Assembly (NCBI GenBank): GCA_028023455.1
Contig: JAQFVV010006294.1
Span: 2,195,001 to 2,259,000, forward strand
Source: Epiperipatus broadwayi
Lineage: Eukaryota > Onychophora > Udeonychophora > Euonychophora > Peripatidae
DNA: 64,000 nt
Reading direction: 5' to 3'
In this document: positions 37,830 to 48,639 of the stretch, one piece after another
Layout: each line of letters opens with the position of its first letter
How positions within the stretch are numbered: the first letter of the stretch is position 1
Notes under the pieces: model-generated
The model's database searches: none
Told to the model about the DNA's origin: nothing
Seen by the model: the letters and a program-made list of their open reading frames with translations, nothing else
Position numbers and translations under genes: made by a program

Positions 37830-39808
37830 TTTAACGGTCAATGAAAAGGGCCTTAAACGTATCCGCACTACACGGGCGCCATCTAGGCATTTGAACCTAG
37901 AAAAATTTATATAGTAGGCAGATACGTAAGTTAAGATTCAAAAAAATCTTATATATATTATTCTGACCGTTTGCCCAATGTCACTAGCTCATAGAGTAGC
38001 AGAGATCTAAACATTAATATTTAAAACAATAAAATAAAAGAAGCCACTGCCAGTAATTAACACACAAATAGATTTTATTAACGCACATTTAAAATTGAGG
38101 AATAAATTTATTTTAACATTAATAATTTTTTTTTTTTAATTTTAAATTCAAATTACTATTTAAATAGACCGCACAGATGGATATTTAAATTATATTTTAC
38201 TTTAGCATGTTGAGCATAGATAGTCTACATAGATTTTTTTTTCACTTAAAAACTTATCAAAACATTCATTCAATCTCAGACTAAAAGTTCGTAGCCAACC
38301 CAATGTCAGCTTCCAGATATATATTTGCAACTAATGCAATATGAAGATGCTAGCATAAAACCATGCCGACAGGAATGGGCATCTGACAGCGTGATATTAT
38401 TTGAAAGAAATGATCCGTGTCTAGATCAGGAAAGGGCATCTGTTAGACTAAGGAATCATGTATATAATTTTTTTTTATTTTAAAGAGTGCTACGTATGGG
38501 GGAAAGCGGTCTTTCTGCCGTCTTATAAATCCCTGTCCATAGAGCTAGAAGGGGTCAATGGCGCAGGAAATACATCTGCCACCATTTCAACGATATGACT
38601 GCCTCTTTGGGGTCATGCATTCAGTTGGGCACGTTGCCCTGTATGCTAAACACGCTTCACATTACATTAATATAAACACCCATATATCCTTCCACAAGCA
38701 TTGCCCTAACTACGAAACAAATAGCCTGAAACTAAAATCCCTTAAATTAAACATAAACGAATTTAAACAGTTATTACTCTTTATCCATGCAGCTATCTAC
38801 ACCCAACTTTAATTTAATACATTTTATTTAACAGATAGAAATAAATAACCTAGTTAAACACAAACATAAATAATTAAATAAAAAAAATGGAAATGATTGA
38901 AATAGCAAACGTATAAAAACAAATATTTATAATTGATTTAGAGTTCTATTCTTGGTCAGATAAGAGTACATTCATTTATATTACTTTTTTTTTTTTTTTT
39001 TTTGGATTGATTACTTATTGACGTTATATGGTAATTATTTAAAAGAAAGTTCAATTGGCAAAAGTTTATACTTTACAGATTCTGAGGTCCATCTTCGTGA
39101 TCAGTTATATAGATTGTTTGTTCTTCCTTTTTAAAAACGAAGCCGCCACTTGCCATTCCTTTTTGGTCCCTAACTGTCATAGGGAGGTCTCAGCTGGTTG
39201 TCCGGAAAATTTAATTTTATTGCAGACTTCCACATCGTGAAAATCTGCAATATAGCTAGTTATAACGACATATTCATAGTCAGCTCTCAGATAACAATTA
39301 TAATAATAATCTGGCTTTTATATTTTTATTAGTCTCTTATCATCCAATCTTTGGATTCAAATGGCAAGACGTCACTAATCCTCTGGTGTTTCAATTACGG
39401 TCCGTGTTGACATTTCTGGTGTTTCCATTGGTCATTTAATTTCTTTGTACTCTCTTATCTGACCATTTAATTTATTTTAAATGCTTCAGGGCTAGTTTGC
39501 TTTTGAACAATCATTTAATTAATAAGACAATCATTTCCATTTTCTAAGATTATAGAAATCAACATTATTTCTATTTTTAACATATCAATCTTTATTATAT
39601 TCTTACCTTTTTTACAACAAAAAAAAATACTTTCAAATATTTTTATTTTTTAAAATAGTTTTTAAAGTTGTCCATCATGCGATCTATATATATTAAACAA
39701 CTTTTAATTTTCAGTTTTTTAAGTTTTTTTCTTTTTAATAAATCAAATTTTATTTACTATCTTTTTATTTTTATTTTAAAATAATGTAACGGCATATATT
39801 CCATTACA
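37830..39808 (-). mobile_element. 5' LTR of the coding-free LTR retrotransposon
   Basis: It is the near-identical partner of 35136-37111. On the minus strand it starts TGTAATGG (39808) and ends at about 37830 with ACCGTTAAA. An 8-bp hairpin, TGTAACGG...CCGTTACA, lies at the start in the other copy; here one arm is changed to CCATTACA. Differences between the LTRs are mainly C/T and G/A, often at CpG. The element is followed on the right by a TA run (39809-39821), so any short target duplication is hidden in simple sequence. Confidence 0.7.
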
Positions 39809-39821
39809 ATATATATATATT

Positions 39822-41229
39822 ATTTGATGTGGCTATATATAACTTTTGCCCAATTACTATTTCAAATAGAATAAGTTTATAATTTTCTTAGAATTAAGTG
39901 ATTTTTTTTTTACTTTAAGCATAATTCTGTCAAGAAAAAAAGTTTAAATTTTTTTTTTATCCTTTAATAAAAATTCATAATCAATGTAGAATTTTTTTTA
40001 ATGTGAGTTAAATGATGGAAATGGTCTGATTCTTTAAAAATAAATCAATTTTTCATCAAATCATATAAAATAATATTGATTCTTTAACTCAGTCTTTTTA
40101 AAAAATAAATTTGGAACTTGTTTCAGTTTAGAAAAATAATAAAATCCTGATCAGCGATTTAAATGACAGACAGACAAACTTAAAATATAGTATGAAGTGT
40201 TAAGCAGTCAACAAAAGGAAATTACTAATTTAAAACGTTGGAAAATAATATTGAAATTATTCGTAATGAGTAGACCAGAAGATTATAATTATTTATTTAC
40301 TATTACTGAAATTATCTTTAAAAAATTAAAATCACTGTGTTTAATATAAATAATATTAATCCTATACATAGACTAAAATATTATTAAAATAAATAAATAA
40401 TAATCATACTTTTTCTGTGCACTTTGTGCAATATAATATTTTATTATGCCATACTTTCAAAATAGCTAAGGGTTTTGAATATTCAATAGTCTTTTTCAGA
40501 AATTCTTCCAGTATTAAGAAAAAGGAGTCTGAGGAAGGCTGTTGGACAACTGAAATTTTATAAATTGTATAGAAATGTTATTATTGTTTATTTATCATAG
40601 TAATAATATAAGTCAATAAAGGAAAATTAATGAAAGAAAAGTAGATTAAAATGCATAGCAATAATTTTACTTTATTTATAAAATGAGATTTATTTTTATC
40701 AAACAGAAAAATCACATATATACATGTTTTTTATATCTAATATCTTATGGATTAAATGGATATGTATGAATGAAATGTATTGCTTGAAAACTGAGAATTT
40801 ATTTTAGAAATTATACAACCTGGATAAAAACTAAAATAAATAATTATCAATTTATTTATTTTAAAGATAAGAAATTTGGAAGAAAAAAAGTTGCAAAAGA
40901 AAAAAAATTCTGAATCTAGTTTTCATTTTTAAGATAAACTTTTTCTGAGGCTCTGTGAAAAATATCAAAAAATATATCTGTTTCTGAAAATATTAATTTT
41001 AGAATTTATTTGCTCTCATTTGATTGTCATTTTGATAATAATTTTGTCATTAGTTTTGTATTAATGAATATACCAAAGTATTTTAGAAATAAAAAAAATT
41101 AATTCTAGAATAAATAGGAGAACAAGTGGAATTTAAATAAGATCTCTATGTATATTTTAATAGTATTGAATGAATTATTTTTAGGAAATAAATTAATCTT
41201 ATATTTTATATAAATCACAGTGATATTTA
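39822..41229. other. AT-rich stretch, no gene seen
   Basis: Sequence rich in A and T runs, without coding signal or recognised repeat. Confidence 0.5.
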
Positions 41230-41347
41230 TTCAATTGGTATTTTTTTTTCATATGTCAAATGTTGGGAAGGGAACTCGGGCTAGCTGCTTGGAAGGCAGC
41301 TATGCTAACTGCTAGGCAACCAACGTTTGACTTCAATTGGTATTTTT
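41230..41347 (-). mobile_element. Miniature tRNA-derived retroposon with 16-bp target duplication
   Basis: TTCAATTGGTATTTTT occurs at 41230-41245 and 41332-41347 and brackets an 86-bp insert. On the minus strand the insert starts GTCAAACGTTGGTTGCCTAG and has an A-box-like region (41304-41320). A perfect 5-bp anticodon stem with a 7-base loop follows (41284-41300; loop CTTCCAA, anticodon TCC, glycine). A degenerate T-arm comes next, then TTTGACATATGAAAA and an A run into the duplication. The acceptor stem is extended by an inverted GTCAAAYGTTGG. This is a retroposed tRNA-like RNA and not a normal tRNA gene. It shares its tail with 51462-51577. Confidence 0.75.
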
Positions 41348-41718
41348 AATGCAGAATTCCAAAATGTACTCTGTAGCTTGAATAATAAATTTATCACCTC
41401 ATTAATAATTTAAATATAGTTATTTTTAGAAAAATAATTCTGCTGTTCAGCAGGAGGGGGTAAGATTCAAATAATTTTAAAAGCTGATCATTGTACTACT
41501 ATTTCTACATTTGCCATGGATATCCCAAACTATTTTACACGAGCATACATCACAGATATAGGCATATTCTCATCATAAATTTTTATAGACAAATCTTGTA
41601 TTTATATTATTGATGCATAATCATAGTGAAAATTTGCTTCATTTTCAAAATAATAAATATGTATATATCACTAGATTAATGAATGTATGTAAATAAAAAT
41701 ATATTTCATAAAGAATAT

Positions 41719-41867
41719 AGAGTTTGTTCATACACTGATCCCAAACCATCTCAGGATTGTCAGGAACATGTGCACAATTATTTCAGTATTCACACAACAC
41801 AAATTCAAACACTAAAATCTGCTTTCAACTGTTTGTGATAGTTTGGGATTAGTGTATGAATAAACTT
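41719..41867. repeat. Small MITE-like inverted repeat, ~149 bp
   Basis: Left AGTTTGTTCATACACTGATC (41721) pairs with right GATTAGTGTATGAATAAACT (41847), and CCCAAACC also pairs. The loop is about 90 bp. There is no coding capacity. The family is unknown. Confidence 0.7.
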
Positions 41868-42390
41868 ATAATGATAGTTCTATGAAATATTTAAGAAAAT
41901 ACTATTATAAATAACATTTTAACAATCATTTCACCAAACTACAAAACTTTTTAAAATTGGTTCTAGTGAACTGGTGTAAACCAGTCGAATGCATTACTGA
42001 ATTTATTCAAGGTATAGTTCAAATGGCAGCTTCTTTATCTTGATCAGTTATTGTTTATATCTTTAATGGTATTTGAAAATATTATTTTGAATGTTTTTAA
42101 AGGAATGATTTGCAATAAATTGTGTGAAAGTTGGTAATTAAATGTATAAAAAAATCCTTTCTCATAACAAATGTTTTCCAAAATGTTATCATATGAGAGG
42201 TAGTGTGTGAGTAAAATTCTGAGGCTGATAATATCATCATCATATATTTTTTGTTTGTGAAAAATATGAAAGATAAGCTATAAAAATACTAATAATTGCA
42301 TAACCAATAAGTTAATATTTAAAATAAATAATATTTTACACAATGTTTTTAAAGATATATATTAAAACTCAACTGGATGTAAAAAAAATT

Positions 42391-43172
42391 CATTCATTGA
42401 TTACTCTGGCTTGCACTGGATGTCACTATTGTATGCACAGTTTTGCCTTTTATTCAGGAAACATTAAAGCAGTGGCAAAATTTTCCATACAATAGTGCCA
42501 CTCAGTGCAAGCCAAGTAATCAGTAGATGCTAGAAGTTTTATGCATAAAATCCTTTTCTAATGCCTACTTATCCAATATCCCCAGAGTAGTTTCTAGCTT
42601 GTGGCTTGCATCCATTGATTACTCTGGCTTGCACTGGTGTTACTACTGTATGGGCAGTTTTGCCTCTGCTTTAACAGCTTGTGTAAGCATAGAAAATGGT
42701 GATCGTGTAATGTTTAGTAGTTTAATACCAATTCTTTCCAATAGGATCATGGTGACTATGGTTATTAAAGAAGCAAAGACATCAAAATGTACAGATACTT
42801 AACTGGATCAGATCTAGATGACTGTACAAGTGAATGAGCTTAGAATAAAATCATTATTATGTTTTTGTTAAGGACTTATAGCTTTATGATTAACTAAATA
42901 GGTAAAAGTTGGCTGCTGGAGAGTTGCATTATATCATAAGATCTAAGTGCAATACCCTCAAATTCAAAGTTACTCATTGATGAAAGCCACAAGCTAGAAA
43001 CTAGTCTGGTGATATTGGATGAGTATGCACTAAACAAGGATTTTATGCATAAATCTTCTTGAATCCATTGATTACTCTGGCTTGCACTGGGTGGCATTAC
43101 TGTATGGAGAGTTTTGTCTCCATTTCAGTAGCTTATGTAAGCATAGGAAATGGTGATCATCTGATGTTTAGC
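42391..43172. repeat. Rearranged cluster of the ~450-bp dispersed repeat
   Basis: Forward piece 42391-42445 (GATTACTCTGGCTTGCACTG), then reverse piece about 42478-42600 (CATACAATAGTGCCACTCAG), then forward sequence from about 42605 to 43172, running more than a full unit with TGTATGGGCAGTTTTGCC and later TGTATGGAGAGTTTTGTC. Open frames at 42527-42802 and 42894-43097 lie within it and are not supported as genes. Confidence 0.75.
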
Positions 43173-44325
43173 AGGAAATATTAAATTTTTAGAATAAAGT
43201 AATTTTAAATTCTTTTAGACAATTGTTAAAAAGTATATTTTTTAAAAAAGTATTTGTAGTCAGTTTTCAAGTATAAGGATAAAAGGAATAATTCTTGGTA
43301 TTGTGGACACATGCAAGTTACTTTAATTATTTTATAATATGAAAATATTCATAATTTTTTTTTAATAATTATAATAGTATGCAGTTACAGAAAATTTACC
43401 ATAAATTCTTTCATTTTTTTTGAAGTTGAAAAATTGAATCATAGAAGCTTTACCTGAAATTAGACTTAACGAATGGAGTATATTTTAGTCAAAATATTAA
43501 TTGAAGCTATTTACATTTTATCAATAATTTTACATCTTTTATTTAATTCTTCTGTGCATTTAGATATGTTTCCATATTGTTTAAAATCTAATTATTCCTA
43601 TTTATAAAAATTTTAAAATTCAAACAGCTACATGGTTATCATAAATAAATTATCTCAGCACAGACCCAATGTTTAAATAAACCAATAGAATAACAGCAAT
43701 TTGTTGCTAAAGCAACACTACAAGTAGATAGTAAATGGGATTCCATCCATCACCTAATTGCAGTGCTTGTCAGAAGTTTGCTGATATTTTATTAGTTTGT
43801 TTAAATATTAGGGCAGTACTTATGAAATTTTATATATGTAAGTTAGTTCTGTCATATTGTGAGTTGTAATGTAGAATGTAGCTCTTTAGATCATTAAAAA
43901 AATCATCCAAAGCTTACATTATTTTTTCTTCATTTAAACCATTAAATTATAATATAAATTTATTATTACAGTTTGATTTTAAAGTGTTAAAATTTTTTGC
44001 ACTCACAATTTTGATACTATTCACATTAGATTAATACATTAATGATTATTATTAATCATTTATCAGACAAGAGATAATCAGATCAAGCCAAGATATAAAT
44101 GTTAAACTTAGTTAAAGATTAATATTTTTTAGAAAAATGCCACTTAACTTTTTCAGATGTTTTTATTCATATGTTTTATAAATATACAGTGTATATGAAA
44201 TATCTATCTGAATTATATAATCATGCTTAATCTTTAAACATCAAATGACTGTCAATCTCAATTAGATCACCTGGTTATATATTTATGGGTAGAGTCTGCT
44301 GATGTCACAAGTCTAAAATATTATA
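43173..44325. other. AT-rich stretch, no gene seen
   Basis: No coding signal or recognised repeat on either strand. Confidence 0.5.
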
Positions 44326-44329
44326 ACAT

Positions 44330-44800
44330 ATAATTTAATACACTGTACAGGCTTACACCCACATATATAATGTAATATATAAGGGATTTAAACTCAGACT
44401 TTCATATGATCCTCAACTCTCCATGCCATCTCATATTGCTAACCCACCTGATCACACACATGTTGAAAAAATAAATAATCATGTATTTCAAGCTAAACCA
44501 GCAATCACCAGTTGTTCCAGATTACTATCTCCACACATATATACAAGCAGTGCTCAGCATTATATTAAGATAGCATCCTTCAAACTGCTTCAATCCACAA
44601 CTCTTCAGCCATTCATTTCATTGAAAATCTGATGATGGAATATTCAAAGCCCACATTAGTGCCAAGGTTGTCATCCTACCCATGTTGACCATTAGTCATT
44701 CTGTGTGTGATCAAGTGGATCAGCAATATGAGATGGCATGGAGAGTTGAGGGTGACATGAATGTCTGAATTCAAATTCCTTATATGTAACATGTAAATAA
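44330..44800. repeat. tRNA-related dispersed repeat with inverted outer ends
   Basis: It starts TAATACACTGTACAGGCTTA and runs through GGGATTTAAACTCAGACTTTC, CACCTGATCACACACATGTT, GATGATGGAATATTCAAAG and GTTGTCATCCTACCCATGTT. It then turns back on itself (GTGTGTGATCAAGTGGATCA, GAGATGGCATGGAGAGTTGA, ATGTCTGAATTCAAATTCCT). It is the same family as 18040-18765 and 3798-4296. The open frame at 44423-44632 is inside the repeat. Confidence 0.7.
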
Positions 44801-44997
44801 GAAACATGGAATATATGACTATCTGATTGTTTATTAAGAAGTCAACTAGAAAAATAGATTAAGAATTAGATTGTGATCAGTAATAATAAAAAACCTTTTT
44901 ATTTATTTTTGTTAAAATTCTATCCCCCCATTTTTTAAAAATAAATTTTAATAAGAAAGATCGTATTTGACAATTAAACAGGTAATTAAACAAAGCA

Positions 44998-45182
44998 AAG
45001 CAAAACTCTCCATACAGTAGTGCCATCTTATGCCAACAAGAGCAATCAATGAATGCCAGAAGGCTTGTGCATAAACTCCCTATCTAGTGCCTACTCCTCC
45101 AATATCTCCATACTAGTTTCTGGCTTGTTTAATAACAATTATGTGCTAGTATGAGATAGTGATCATGTGATGTTTAGTGGTA
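44998..45182. repeat. Short fragment of the ~450-bp dispersed repeat
   Basis: Reverse piece AACTCTCCATACAGTAGTGC (45004) through ACTAGTTTCTGGCTTG (about 45112-45127), followed by a forward piece with GTGATCATGTGATGTTTAG (about 45161-45179). Confidence 0.7.
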
Positions 45183-45772
45183 AACAGGTAATATAGCAAA
45201 TATAATTGCTGTATTCAGTCAAGTTTGATGATTTTGCTTATATATTGTACTACAACACTAATATATAATTATATAATCAAAAAATAGTAGAAATTACATA
45301 TGAATTATTAGTCATACTTTTTTATGTTTTTTTATGTCTAATTATTTCAGCAATTAACAAAAGAATTTAAATTGTAGATTTACATTTTCCTTAATTAAAA
45401 TATTTTATATGTAATGTTTTTTTAAGATTATCTATTTAATAATCAAGTAAATTATTATGATTAGCTATAGTGAAATAAAATTTATTCTGATTATAACGAT
45501 GATATTCTGCCAATTTATAAATTTTAAATGCTATATGAAAGTTTTTTATGATTTCTTTTTCATGATTATTAGAGACGTTTGTTTGACAAGATTTGTCAAT
45601 AACTATTATCAATCTTTTTTACATCATAGCTGCTTGATATGAACATTACTAATAAAATAATTTAAAAAATCAAACATATAGAAGAAAAAAAAAAGGGGAA
45701 AGTATAAGAAAAAAAAATAATAAAAAAAAGGATTTAATAAAAAATACAATTGTATTTATATGTTGGCCTATT
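45183..45772. other. AT-rich stretch, no gene seen
   Basis: Includes A-rich runs near 45685-45730. The 61-codon open frame at 45457-45642 has no recognised domain. Confidence 0.45.
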
Positions 45773-46320
45773 TCTATCATCTAAGATGAGTATTGAATGA
45801 CTTTAGAAAATTTTAAGTTTATTTAAATATTCCAAATACATTCAACTGGTAGTAATAGCACACAGGTAATATATACAACGTTTTAAAAGATATTATCCTT
45901 TCCTCTTCTTCAGGTGTTGCTGATCTAACCAGTGACAGTACTAGCATGAGAATCAAATCTTTACTTGTAGATTATTGAGTATTGAATTTTAAGATAGTGC
46001 TCTAATCAACTGAGCCATCCTGCTAAATACATCAGTCTATAGAAATCTCATATATATATATCTATGAGGTTCCTCCTGATTTCTCCATTTTTGTCTAAGA
46101 ACAAAGTTGATTAATCATTTCCATATATTATGTATAGTCACACTAAGTTGGTTTATGGGATTTTTTGTCATTGTCATGTGAGCAGCTTCTTTAAATTTTC
46201 TTCTTTGTACCTTTTCTTCTCTATCCAATATTTTTGTATTTTCCCAATTGAACATGTTCATTGGTACATACGTAATATGCTATCTTAGACACATCTGTGT
46301 TTTCTCTTCTATTATTTAAA
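45773..46320 (-). pseudogene. Penelope-like element 3' end, third copy
   Basis: On the minus strand it begins inside the GIY-YIG coding remnant (A-N-E-H, F-N-W-E-N-T-K-I-L-D-R-E-E-K style) near 46320. It continues through AAATTTAAAGAAGCTGCTCA, the stop region and the same UTR as the 14.3-15.7 kb copies. The tRNA-like module (45930-46026), the CACCTGAAGAAGAGGAAAGG segment and the tail ATTTAAATAAACTTAAAATT follow. It lies about 0.2 kb left of the ALDH retrocopy but appears unrelated to it. Confidence 0.75.
45930..46026 (-). repeat. tRNA-like module in the Penelope 3' region, third copy
   Basis: Minus strand GGATGGCTCAGTTGATTAGA (A-box region) followed by ATCTTAAAATTCAATACTCA. The B-box has decayed to GATTTGATTCTC. 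The order relative to the coding remnant and the CTGAAGA segment is the same as at 15432-15583. Confidence 0.6.
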
Positions 46321-46531
46321 ATAATAATGCATTTTTATTACTAAACACATAATGATGAACTGAGTTAATTGCAAGTGAGCATGTGAGTTGAAAAAAAAAA
46401 CTGCCAAGTTGAGAATAATGAAGTTTTCTTGCAAGGAGAGTAAAGAAGTAGGACTAAGTTAGAGCCTTAATTGTATTTCTAAATGTTTTGAAAGTGAAGA
46501 TTTCCAGATAAACAAAATGTCAGATTTGAAG

Positions 46532-46546
46532 TGCTATAAGACATTA
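46532..46546. repeat. Left copy of a 15-bp direct repeat flanking the ALDH retrocopy
   Basis: TGCTATAAGACATTA here is identical to 48320-48334. The two copies bracket the complete intronless ALDH copy with short flanks (about 195 bp on the 3' side and 100 bp on the 5' side). This is what a target-site duplication from LINE-mediated retroposition looks like. Confidence 0.6.
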
Positions 46547-46563
46547 TATGAAAAAAATATATA

Positions 46564-46569
46564 TTTATT
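46564..46569 (-). terminator. Polyadenylation signal AATAAA of the ALDH copy
   Basis: Minus-strand AATAAA lies about 170 bases beyond the ALDH stop codon and 18 bases before the left direct repeat. That is the expected place for the end of a copied mRNA. No A tail remains between it and the repeat. Confidence 0.45.
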
Positions 46570-46741
46570 GAAAAATTAACAAAAATGTCAACTAAATTAT
46601 ATTCAGTTTGTTATTATATCTCAATATATATTTATTTATATTTTTACACATGTAACAAAAAATTTACCAGTAACTAAAATTACATCTTTTCTAGTTTAAT
46701 GCCCCAACATGTAATACTTGAAAAGTAAGATCAATCTCATT

Positions 46742-48216
46742 TTATGAGTTTTTCTGAGGTATTTTAATAGTAACTGTTTTTACTTCACAGTATTCTTTCA
46801 GAGAATCTTCACCCAGTTCTCTTCCAAAACCAGATTGTTTAAATCCCCCAAAAGGAGTCTGTGGTCCTAAAACATCATAACAGTTGACCCAAACGGTTCC
46901 TGCTCGAACAGATTGAGCAAATGTCATAGCTTTGTCAATATCTTTAGTAAATATAGTAGCAGCCAATCCATAGCTTGTATTGTTTGCTCACTCAATAACT
47001 TCTTCCATAGTAGAAAATTTAAGGATTTGTTGCACTGGACCGAATATCTCTTCTCTAGCAATACGCATGTTATCTGTTACATCTGAAAATACTGTTGGTT
47101 TTACAAAATAGCCCTTATTGCCAATACGATCTCCACCTGCTTGAAGTTTAGCACCTTCTGCTTTACCACTTTTGATTAAAGACAATATTTTTTTAAATTG
47201 TTCTTCATCAACCTGAGGTCCTTGTTGGGTCTGTTCTTCAAACGGATCACCTACTTTTCTTTCTTCAGCTAATTTTTTAGCTTTAGTTACAAATTGTTCA
47301 TAAATAGTGTCCTGAACAAATGTTCTTGATCCAGCACAGCAGTTCTGTCCATGATTACTGAAAACAGCATTGTGAGCTATTTCCACAGCATCGTTCAAGT
47401 CCGAGTCTGCAAAAACGATATTAGGGCTCTTCCCCCCTAATTCCAAAGTGACTCTCTTCAGATTACTCTTCCCTGCAGCTTGCTGTACCAAATGTCCGAC
47501 CTCTGTTGATCCAGTAAAAGCAGCCTTGTCAATGTCCCTATGTTCAGCAATGGCAGCTCCAGCTGTTGGCCCATAACCAGGTACAATGTTGACAACACCT
47601 GGAGGAAACCCTGCCTCTACAATAAGTGAAGCAAGATAAAGAGCAGTCAGTGGGGTTTGTTCAGCTGGCTTTAGCACAATAGTGTTCCCACATGCCAATG
47701 CAGGACCAAATTTCCAAGCTACCATCATTATAGAATAGTTCCATGGAATAATTTGTCCACAGACACCAATAGGTTCCATTCGGGTATATGTAAAGAAATT
47801 TCCATCAGTTGGAATAGTTTTGCCGTGAATTTTATCAGCATATCCTGCATAGTATTTTAAGACATGAGCGGACATTTCAATGTCTCCCACTGAATCTCAT
47901 ATGGTTTCCCATTATCCAATGTCTCTAGGCTAGCTAAATAGTCAATATCCCTCAACATAAAATCAGCAAAACGGGTCATCAATGAGCCTCGTGTTGAAGC
48001 ATCAGCTGTTCTCCATGGGGAACCAATTTTGAAAGCATTTCTTGCTGCTTTTACAGCCTTATCTACATCAGCCCTATCAGCTTCTTGTACATCACAGATC
48101 TTTTCTCCGGTGCATGGATTAAGTGTTGGAAAAACTCGGCCACTTACAGCATCAACAAATTCATTGTTGATAAAAAGTTGAGTATATTTAATTGGAGGGT
48201 TTCTAGTTTTAACCAT
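46742..48216 (-). pseudogene. Intronless ALDH1/2-class aldehyde dehydrogenase retrocopy
   Basis: The parent enzyme oxidises aldehydes to acids with NAD in the cytosol or mitochondria. The copy covers a whole ALDH1/2 protein (about 490 residues) without introns, from the ATG at 48216 (M-V-K-T-R-N) to the stop at 46742 (...K-I-P-Q-K-N-S). Visible motifs are W-N-Y near 47740 (family norm W-N-F), F-T-G-S-T-E-V-G, the general-base V-T-L-E-L-G-G-K and the catalytic G-Q-N-C-C-A-G-S-R (second C = Cys302). E-E-I-F-G-P-V and P-F-G-G-F-K-Q-S-G follow. Two lesions are seen: a single-base loss near 47895 (between K-P-Y-E-I and V-G-D-I-E), and TGA at 46988-46990 in E-V-I-E-*-A-N-N. Relatives have Arg there, so this is probably CGA to TGA at a CpG. 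Few other defects suggest a fairly young copy. Relatives include cephalopod omega-crystallins; Cys302 is kept here. A paralogue with real expression is less likely given both breaks. Confidence 0.9.
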
Positions 48217-48319
48217 GATGCAAAAAGTTTTTATTGAGGGTTTTTTTTTTTTACGATATTTATATGGAGAACAGCATAAAATGCATTCACCAGTTGACGT
48301 ACAAGCTAAGTTAAAAAGC

Positions 48320-48334
48320 TGCTATAAGACATTA
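48320..48334. repeat. Right copy of the 15-bp direct repeat flanking the ALDH retrocopy
   Basis: Identical to 46532-46546. The bases between here and the ATG at 48216 would be the 5' untranslated part of the copied mRNA. On the minus strand this part includes an A13 run (48241-48253). Confidence 0.6.
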
Positions 48335-48639
48335 CTTGTTAATTATCTTAAATATAAAATATCTACAAGATTAGATATTCAAATTATAGACCAGATGTGG
48401 GCATGCATGAGAGGTCAATGAAAGCTGCATGCTAGTTTTTTATATATTGTAAAGAGCCAAACAATATTATTTAAGTATACAAAAATAAATACATATAGTC
48501 AAGTTTTATTCAATTTAATTAATATGATGACATATTCTACAAAAGTTTTAAATGCTGTATAAAGTATATAAGAAAATATAATTAAGAAAAATAAATAGAT
48601 ACAAAATAATTTCAAAATTTTAATAATAAAAATAAAATA

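Noticed and set aside
35920-39240. Paired open frames of 61-84 codons conserved between two 2-kb copies
   Set aside because: They are identical only because they lie in the two LTRs, run antisense to the proposed element and show no protein motif.
35136-39808. Plain tandem segmental duplication instead of an LTR element
   Set aside because: Not fully excluded, but the primer-site match directly at the copy border and the near-inverted ends fit an LTR element better.
41246-41331. Functional tRNA-Gly(TCC) gene
   Set aside because: The T-arm and lower acceptor stem are mismatched, and the sequence has an A tail and target duplications, so it is a retroposed pseudogene.
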